64,000 nt of DNA from contig NC_049986.1 in assembly GCF_000003815.2 (NCBI RefSeq), positions 365,000 to 428,999 of the forward strand. The letters are read 5' to 3'. The notes under the pieces are model-generated. The model worked only from the letters and a program-made list of their open reading frames with translations, was not told the origin of the DNA and searched no databases. Both the position numbers and the translations under genes were made by a program. How positions within the stretch are numbered: the first letter of the stretch is position 1; each line of letters opens with the position of its first letter. The DNA comes from Branchiostoma floridae. Its lineage: Eukaryota; Chordata; Leptocardii; Amphioxiformes; Branchiostomatidae. This document shows positions 11,101 through 19,300 of the stretch, piece after piece.

Positions 11101-14100
11101 CAAAACACGAAGGTTCTTTAAAGAAGTCACCAAATTCCATGCTTTTTTCGATGGTTACATAAAAAAGGAACTAAACAAAGTAAAAAAAAAACGTATCCCT
11201 GATTAAAGAATATTTAACTATCAATACTGTAAATGCAGAAATGTTCGTGGTGGTTTTATGTTCGCTGTTTTCGCGGTGGACACTTCACCGCGAAATTAAA
11301 ACCATCGTGAACATTTTTTCATGGTAGTAAGAGACTGCAGTACATGGTACTACCGCGAAATTAAAAGCACCGCGAAAAGTCCCTTTTCCCGCTACCGTGA
11401 AATTGAATTCCCGCGAACTTAAATGCATTTACAGTATTGTGTCCCATTCCCCAGATCAGCCTATACTGGACAGTGAGAGGAGTAGGACCAACAACATCCG
11501 GGCACCCGCTAGACGACGTGACACCGGAGGGTGTCCCACAGAACAACCTTTACTTCTCGTTCCCGCCACGCACCTTACCCCTGGGGGTCTACATGGTGCA
11601 GGTGTGTCTGGTTGCTTGTTACTCCGTGACGGAGAGTATTATTGTTGTCCGATTGTTCTCATGTGTATCTAACGTTAGATGTTCCCTTTGCCGCATTCTT
11701 AATATGTAGTTTGGCACGTCTTCTGCACGCAGTTGCGTGATAATGCGCGTGTTTTTCTGTTGTTGTTGTTGTTTTTCTTGGTAGCTGTTTTCTATATCAA
11801 ATCGATGTAATAGTTTTAAAAATCACCCCTATATTCCTGATATTGTGGAACAGGCCATGTGGTTTGGGTTGCTGGTAATTTTTAACGGATCTTCTCAGTA
11901 TCACAAGAAAAAGTTACCGGATGCCACCTGAAATATTTCTAGAATCATATCCACTTGCTGCTAAGGCTAACATCACATTTCCAAACCGGGACCCGGACGG
12001 GCATCTTTGGGGAGCGAAAAGATGATATAAAACGCATCAAAATACACAAAATGTCAAAATAATATTCTTGGGCATGATTTCTGTATATTTCTAGGTATAC
12101 ATTGTAATTTTTCGTTTCTTAAAACATCCCGACCTGGCCCCGGTTTGGAAATGTGACCTAGGCCTAACAGGGTATGCACTGGAACTTACTTTCTGTGATT
12201 TTCGTTTGTGGTTCCGGACAGAAATCTGGATGGATTGCGATTATGTTTTTGTACGGTTTCAGTTCCAAGCCACGCTGACGGTACCAGGGAGTGACCATGT
12301 GTCCATCTCGGCGGTACAAACCTGGGTGAAGGTAGAACGGATGCCTCTTACCTACACGATCGGTCCCATCGTGCAAACGATCAACACAACAAGAGACCTT
12401 GTAATTGACGCTGCCCGCTCGTATGTCTGTTTACTTATTTATCTAGAATATTTATTTACCGATTAACCTCCATTATACCAATAATGCTTGGTATTAATAA
12501 TTTGCAATGTTTGGAGTATCCAATATAATGGCCGAGTGCAATGGCCGAGTGGGCAGAGTGTTCGCCTTGCATTCGGCAGGTCGTGAGTTCGATCCCTAAC
12601 CGAGTAATACCATAGGCTTTAAACTGGTACATGCTACATTCTCTGCTTATCACTCAACACTCATGAGGACGTGTATAGGAGTTAAACACACATCACTACC
12701 AGTGGGTCAGCCCCCTGCAGTAGTGGCTTGCACAAATGTGTGGCCTAGGGCTGCAGATATGAAGATCGGTGCCAATCATATTTTAAAGATGTACGGGCAA
12801 TTTTAACCTTTAATAATTGCCATCGTCAATAATAACCATAGCTTACCTTTATCCACAAGGTAACCTGTAACTTTAATAATCAATCATAAATTAAATCCAG
12901 GGTATCTAGGGATGTCAAGTCGACTAACAGCGGTTTCAAGTTGTAATATCTTAAAGATATTGCAGTGCCTGACTTCCCAAGTGCTTCGAGAATGTCTCAG
13001 ATGTTTTGAGAAAAATTGTTGACAGTTACCCTGAACTATGTGTCTGAAGTGAATAAATGAATTAATAAATGAATGGTTTACTTGATCATTGTAATCATAA
13101 AACTTATATCGAACTCAGAGGCTAAATTGCATATTTTTTACATGTGAAAACTTTATCATTGACTTATCATTTAAACTAATGACGATGATTATTGAAATAA
13201 AAACTTCTGTCCTTTCTTCCGAAATGTCCAATATCCGTTTAACATAATTATCCAAGTCAGACATATTCAGCTGTAGTAATAGTTTCATGCGATTTAACTA
13301 ATTGTATATTTGATAGGTTCGACCCGGAAGGACTTCTGAATTCCAAGGGATTCCTTTTTGACTTGGACTGCACGTACAAACTGACTCAACGTAAGTTAGG
13401 AGAATTTGTACATACATACAAGTCATTTATTTTGCCCAGAAGGTCCTGTGTTCGAATCCTGTCAAGCTACTCACACTCACTATGCTACTGATCTTGCGTA
13501 TTGAGTCAGTCACTTTACATGACTATATATGACGTGCTCGAGGTGTGGCTCTCCTCAAAAAACGACCGGGACCATTTAACGTCCTATCCGAGGGACGAAG
13601 CTAGGCACTCATTTTAACCTGAGTGAAGTAAGGAAAATCGTGTAAATCTTCAGGACACAACATCGTTCGCACATCAATGGATTCAAACCCAGAACCTCTT
13701 GGTTATGAATCAAACACCCTGCCGATTGCGCCACATGACACCACTTGCTCTTGCCTGCAACTGCAACGAAGTGGCAGAGCTCATGCAGCCACTGGCTCGT
13801 TTAATAAAGATTAGATTACTGTGTCTTAGTCTTAGAATTCCTTTTCTTTTTTTCACAGCTGTCGACTTTTCAAACATCAACATAGCGGTCTGTAAGAAAG
13901 CGACGTCCAGTGGCAATTTACATGGCGGTGTACCTGAGAGGGCTATCGATGGCAATCACGGAGAAGGACAGTGGGATTCTTTATCATGCGTTCACTCCGC
14001 AGAAGAGCCCAACCCTTGGTGGATGGTAGACCTCGGTTCAGAATATTCCATAGCAAGGTATGGCATTTTTGTACGTTTTCTAATGGGCGTTATTTGCTAA

Positions 14101-15769
14101 TTTCATCTTGAGGACGCTTGGGTGGTCCCTTTAGCATTTTTTTGAATGACTTCCAAGGCAGCCGAGCTAGGTGAAGGTGAGGTCACATAGGCCGTGCACT
14201 TGTCTTACTATCACTAACTTCGGGCATTTTATATTAGAAGACAAAAGTCTACGTCTCCTACAAAGTTCAACTGTCTTGCTACACAAAAATGCTGGATCCA
14301 TGTCGGTGGTTGGTTGGTTGTGTCACGAACTGCTTGAAGGCATAAAAATCGTACGACGATTGCAGGAATTATGTGACCGCGTCCTAATACCCCCTCGCAT
14401 TAGGCGAAAATCGATCGGACGACGAATCCGCGAGCTCTAAATTACGAGGAGGCATGACCTTGACGGGAAATGGGGAACTCTGCCATTTCTTCGTCGTTTC
14501 AATAATTGAAAACCTGAAGGTATTTCACCTGGCTAAATTGGCATATTGACCTTCCATTGTTTTCTCAATTATGAATTAAGAAAGAATGGAGCCGTAACGA
14601 ATATTGATAGATGAGCATGGAAGAATTCTAAATCTGATTTTTTGATAGCGAAATTGATAGGTAATAATGATCTGTTTTGATTTTTTTAATAAAATGTTTT
14701 ATAATTACTACAGATCGTTGGTAGATATCAATTTGCGCAACCGTGAGTTTCTAACTTTGATCATTATGCACATGAAAAACGTATTTTTGTTGCAGTGTTA
14801 TGTACCAAAGTGCTGTATTTTGTCATACAGAAATAATATTAGAGGCAATAAAACCTTATGACGTCATCAATATGGCCCAAAAAATCACATTAAGAATTAT
14901 TTTATGACTATCTACCAATATTCGTTACGGCTCCATTCTTTCTTAATTCATAATTGAGAAAACAATGGAAGGTCAAAATGCCAATTTAACCAGGTGAAAT
15001 ACTTTAATGTATTAGAATTGTAAAGTTCATGATTATGCGAAATGACCTGCGCCAGCCTGAAATGTTTGGGGGCAACCTAAGCGTTTGGCTGTGGTTGCTC
15101 ACTGGGTAACCTGCTGGCTATACAACTAACTCATTTTGAATCCTGCCACCCCTATGATCATATGATACATTTTCAGGATCGCTCTGTACAACCGATTAGA
15201 TCAACCACCTAGTAGAATTTCCACGGGCATCTTTTACGCGGGGAACTCTCCTGTGCTTGATAACAATCCGATAGTTGGCACAGTGCCCTCCAATTTTGCC
15301 GGCTACTACTACGAACTCACCCTCGGGGGCGTCTTGGCTCGGTATGCTGGCATCTTACTCCCGAAGAACATATATCTCAACTTCTGTGAATTTGAGGTGT
15401 ATACAGAAGATCCAACTCCATTTCTAGGTGAGTCATCTAGCGCGCGCGCTTGTGTGCATGTGTGGTGTGTGCATGTGTGTGTGTGTGTATGTGCGCGCGT
15501 GTGTGTGTTTGTGTGTGTTCTTAAGTGTGTGTGTATGTGTGCGCGTTCTTAAGTGTGTGGTGTGTGTGTGTGGTGTGTGTTTGTGTGTGGTGTGTGTGTG
15601 TGTGGTGTGTGTGTGTGTGTGTGTCAGTGTGCGTGATATGTATGTGTGTGCGTGTTGTTGTGTGTGCATATGTGTGTGTGTGTGTGTTGTGTGTATGTGT
15701 GGTGTGTGTGTGTGCATGATATGTATGTGTGTGCGTGTTATTGTGTGTGCATATCATTGTGTGTGTGTA

Positions 15770-15822
<53 letters not shown>

Positions 15823-16121
15823 GTGTGCATGATATGTATGTGTGTGCGTGTTATTGTGTGTGCACATGTGTGTGTATGCCATGTGCAGGCCTGGCAGACG
15901 GGTCGCCGAACCGACGGCAAGTGACTGCCTGCCTGCTCATCAGGAGGTTCCGATCGATTGATATGTGTGTGTTCGCGTGTGTGCATGTAATATGTAAGTG
16001 TGTGTATTTATATAAATATATGATTATGTGCGTTTATGTGTATGTTTTATGTATATATTTGTATTTGTTTGCACGGTGTGCATATGTGTGTGCGTATGTG
16101 TAATACAATTCATTTATGTAA

Positions 16122-16164
<43 letters not shown>

Positions 16165-16359
16165 AAGAGAGAGGTATGTGAGTACATTTTGTTTGTGTGT
16201 ATTCATATGTGTGTGTTCATGTATGTGTGTTTATTATTTAATTACGTATGTTTGACGTTGTATATGTGTGTATGTTTGTGTGCGTGTGTACGTATGTGTG
16301 TGTGTGTATGTGTGTGTGTGTGTATATGTATGTGTGTGTGTATGTGTGTGTTTTTGTGT

Positions 16360-16390
<31 letters not shown>

Positions 16391-19300
16391 AATGTATGTG
16401 TGTGTGTGTGTGTATGTATGTATGTGTGTGTTTGTCTGTCTGTCTGTATGTGTGTTTGTGTATGTGTGTTTGTGTGTATCTGCATAGGTGTGTGTTTGTG
16501 TGTATGTATGTCTGTCTATGTTTGTGTATGTATTTGTGTTTGATTGCGTATGTTTGTGTATGCTTCCGTGTGTGTAGTGTACATGTACCATATTTCTCTC
16601 TTGGGGGTGAAGAAATAAAAGAAAAAGTTGCTCAAACCTCCACTGTATCCAGACACAGGCTGTGAGCTTATGCTCGGCTGCCTGGACCGAACTGCCATTG
16701 ACGGGGGGACTACGTACCTTGCAAGTCGACTTACGCACGGGAGACAACTGGGTGTAATCGCCAACGTCACCGTGGATTTCATCGCCGGTCTGTTCCCTGC
16801 ACCAACCCTGTACCAGACGATTTACGTAGTTCCAGACGAGAGCTTGCTGGAGTTATATCTAGAGTATGTCAATTTTTTTTAAATCTATCTTTACCTTAGT
16901 CAAGAAAGTTGTGCCATGATTGTGTTTTACTCCGTAGAATGATCTAATGCTATTGAAACTGTTTTATTAAGCTGTTTGACCTGGTTAAACTTTCTACAGT
17001 TGTATGCTGGAGTACAAGTCTGATTGACCTTTTTGTCATTCTAGTAGAATATAAGATTTACGTTTGTAGAAATATCTTGTCACCTTAAGGCCACAATGAC
17101 TCAATGTTATGGATGACATCTGTGCGCATTTATTCTCCCCTGTTCTCAAAAAAAGCAGAAGAAATGTGGTCATAAGTTAGCCAATCGCATCCCTGATTAA
17201 TCAAAATTTTATTCTTGCCACCTAGATAGGGTGCACATGGCCAGGGCATGGGGCTATCTTTAAATAAGAATGTTAAAAAACATTACTGAAATGACGAAGT
17301 TTGTCTATTACAGTCTTGTTGAGGTAAACGGAAGGCAAACAAAGCCTGGGAAAGAATGGGCTGGATGTTTCGTCATCTGGTTGAGCAGAATTATTTTTGC
17401 CCTTGCGCACTAGTTTTGGGGTCCCCGGAGACTATCATTCATAAAATTACGTCAGAGTGGTCTAAACTTTGGAGAACCAAGGATTTACTTTGGTGTGACC
17501 CTCTATTGATGCCAACTGAACTCGAACTGTTTACCCTTTACATCTGTACGAAGAGCTGTAACCAGACTAACACATAGTGTGTACATGTGTCTTTGCTGTC
17601 ATAACCAGTGCATGATGTAAGCTAGCAAAGATTGATTGATTTGTTAATTGATTTATTGATTGTTTTTTATAAATAATTTCCTACTGATGTATAGAGAACT
17701 ACAATCCGCCTAGAACATAGTGTGTTTGTCTTTCCTGTCATTAAAAGATTTAAGCTGACAAAGACTGATTGATTGATTGATTGATTTGTAATTTGATTTA
17801 TTGGTGGGTTTAATTTCCTATAGCTGTATAGAGAACTGTAACCAGGCCAGTACCATAGCGGCATGGCCACTGGTTCTCGCCCCAACTTCAGAAATACAGG
17901 TTAGTCATCTTTTTTTGTACATGAATAATAATAATAATAATAATGTTTCATATGATTTGAATCACTATGTACATTTATCTTAAGTTGTCACTGTTCCGAA
18001 GTCTAATGGCTTCATAAATGTATTTTTTGTATTTTATCTTCTGATTGTAGTCACTGTTATAGTTATATGTTCGTATGACGTAATCAAAACCTTCATGCGT
18101 CATTTCAGTTGTTGATTGATTTATTCAGTCATTCATTTTTCATTCTTTAATCCTTTCTTTCGTTAGTTCGTTTCTTCATTTATATTTGTACATTCTTTTG
18201 TACATTCATTCATTCAATCACTCAAATATCGTTTCATTTATTTATTCATCATTTATTCACTCCATTCACTTAGGGTACTATTGAGTACACTCTGGAGGAG
18301 TATCCTATTGGTCACGCTGCTGAGAACTGGACCTCTGTAATACAAGTGTCGAGTCCGGCCCTTCAAGTTCCCGGTGGAGTATTTGTGGTAGGATGCACGT
18401 TTGAGCGGCACTTTTAATTAAAGGGGCATTTCTCTCAACACTGGAGTGTTATTTTCCGATAGATATTAATTTTAGGAATACTACTTCACATTATACGATA
18501 AATTACCCAGTTGCTCCACGTGCCTCAAAAGCATTCATTCTTCTACTAAACTCCCCCAGTATCCTCTAGTTGAATTGATCCTATGGCTATAAACATTCCG
18601 AGCAGATTCCAAGCAAGTGCTGAAGTAAAGTACTAAACTCGAAATGATGGCGTTAGAATGAAATGAAATGAACAACAGTTACGTTTTTTTTTAACTTATA
18701 GCCAGGGTAATGTGAAAATGTTTTTAAGATACAGAAAAGAACCAATCGAATCAAAGACTAATAAGTAACCTGATCTACATATCCCAGGACGTTGGAAATT
18801 ACACAATCCGGCTGACCGACACGGTCGGAAGTTGGCAGAAGATTTCGGAATGGAGATTCGAAGTCTTGCCCAACCCTGTTCCAAGCGTAGCTGCCGAGGG
18901 ATCTAATGAAACTGTGGGAGGAGACCCTCAGAGCCTGTCCGAAATGTGCACGCTGCTTCCTCCCGCAGGCACGTCTTTGATGGACCAGTTTTGCATAACT
19001 TGTCAAGGTAAGGCTTCACTGACTTCATTACAGGTTTGCGACATCAAAACCTGTCTTGGTTTCATTGGGGTTCGTTTGCGCCGCCATATTGTGTTTCAAA
19101 GAAGTGTTGCATTTCGTCCCATGCAAGGGAATGTTGCATGATGGGAAGGGGTGTAGCCATCTCACATGTTACCAATGGTGTGGAATGTTATGAGCTTGTT
19201 GTTGCGGACGGTTCATTCATTCATTCATTCATTCATTCATTCATTCATTCATTCATTCATTTCAGTTCATTTCAGTTCATTCATTTCAATCCATTCTTTC

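Noticed and set aside
12540-12600. tRNA gene
   Set aside because: A- and B-boxes are present but no acceptor stem or full cloverleaf; a SINE tail follows.
15253-16782. Many long frames rich in Cys-Val or Thr-His on both strands
   Set aside because: All come from the GT-rich repeat; only the first part (15177-15427) and 16653-16863 are real exons.
17314-17400. Possible exon after ttacag
   Set aside because: It does not fit the phase between exons 11 and 12, whereas 17824 does; it also lies before the decayed exon 12 copies.
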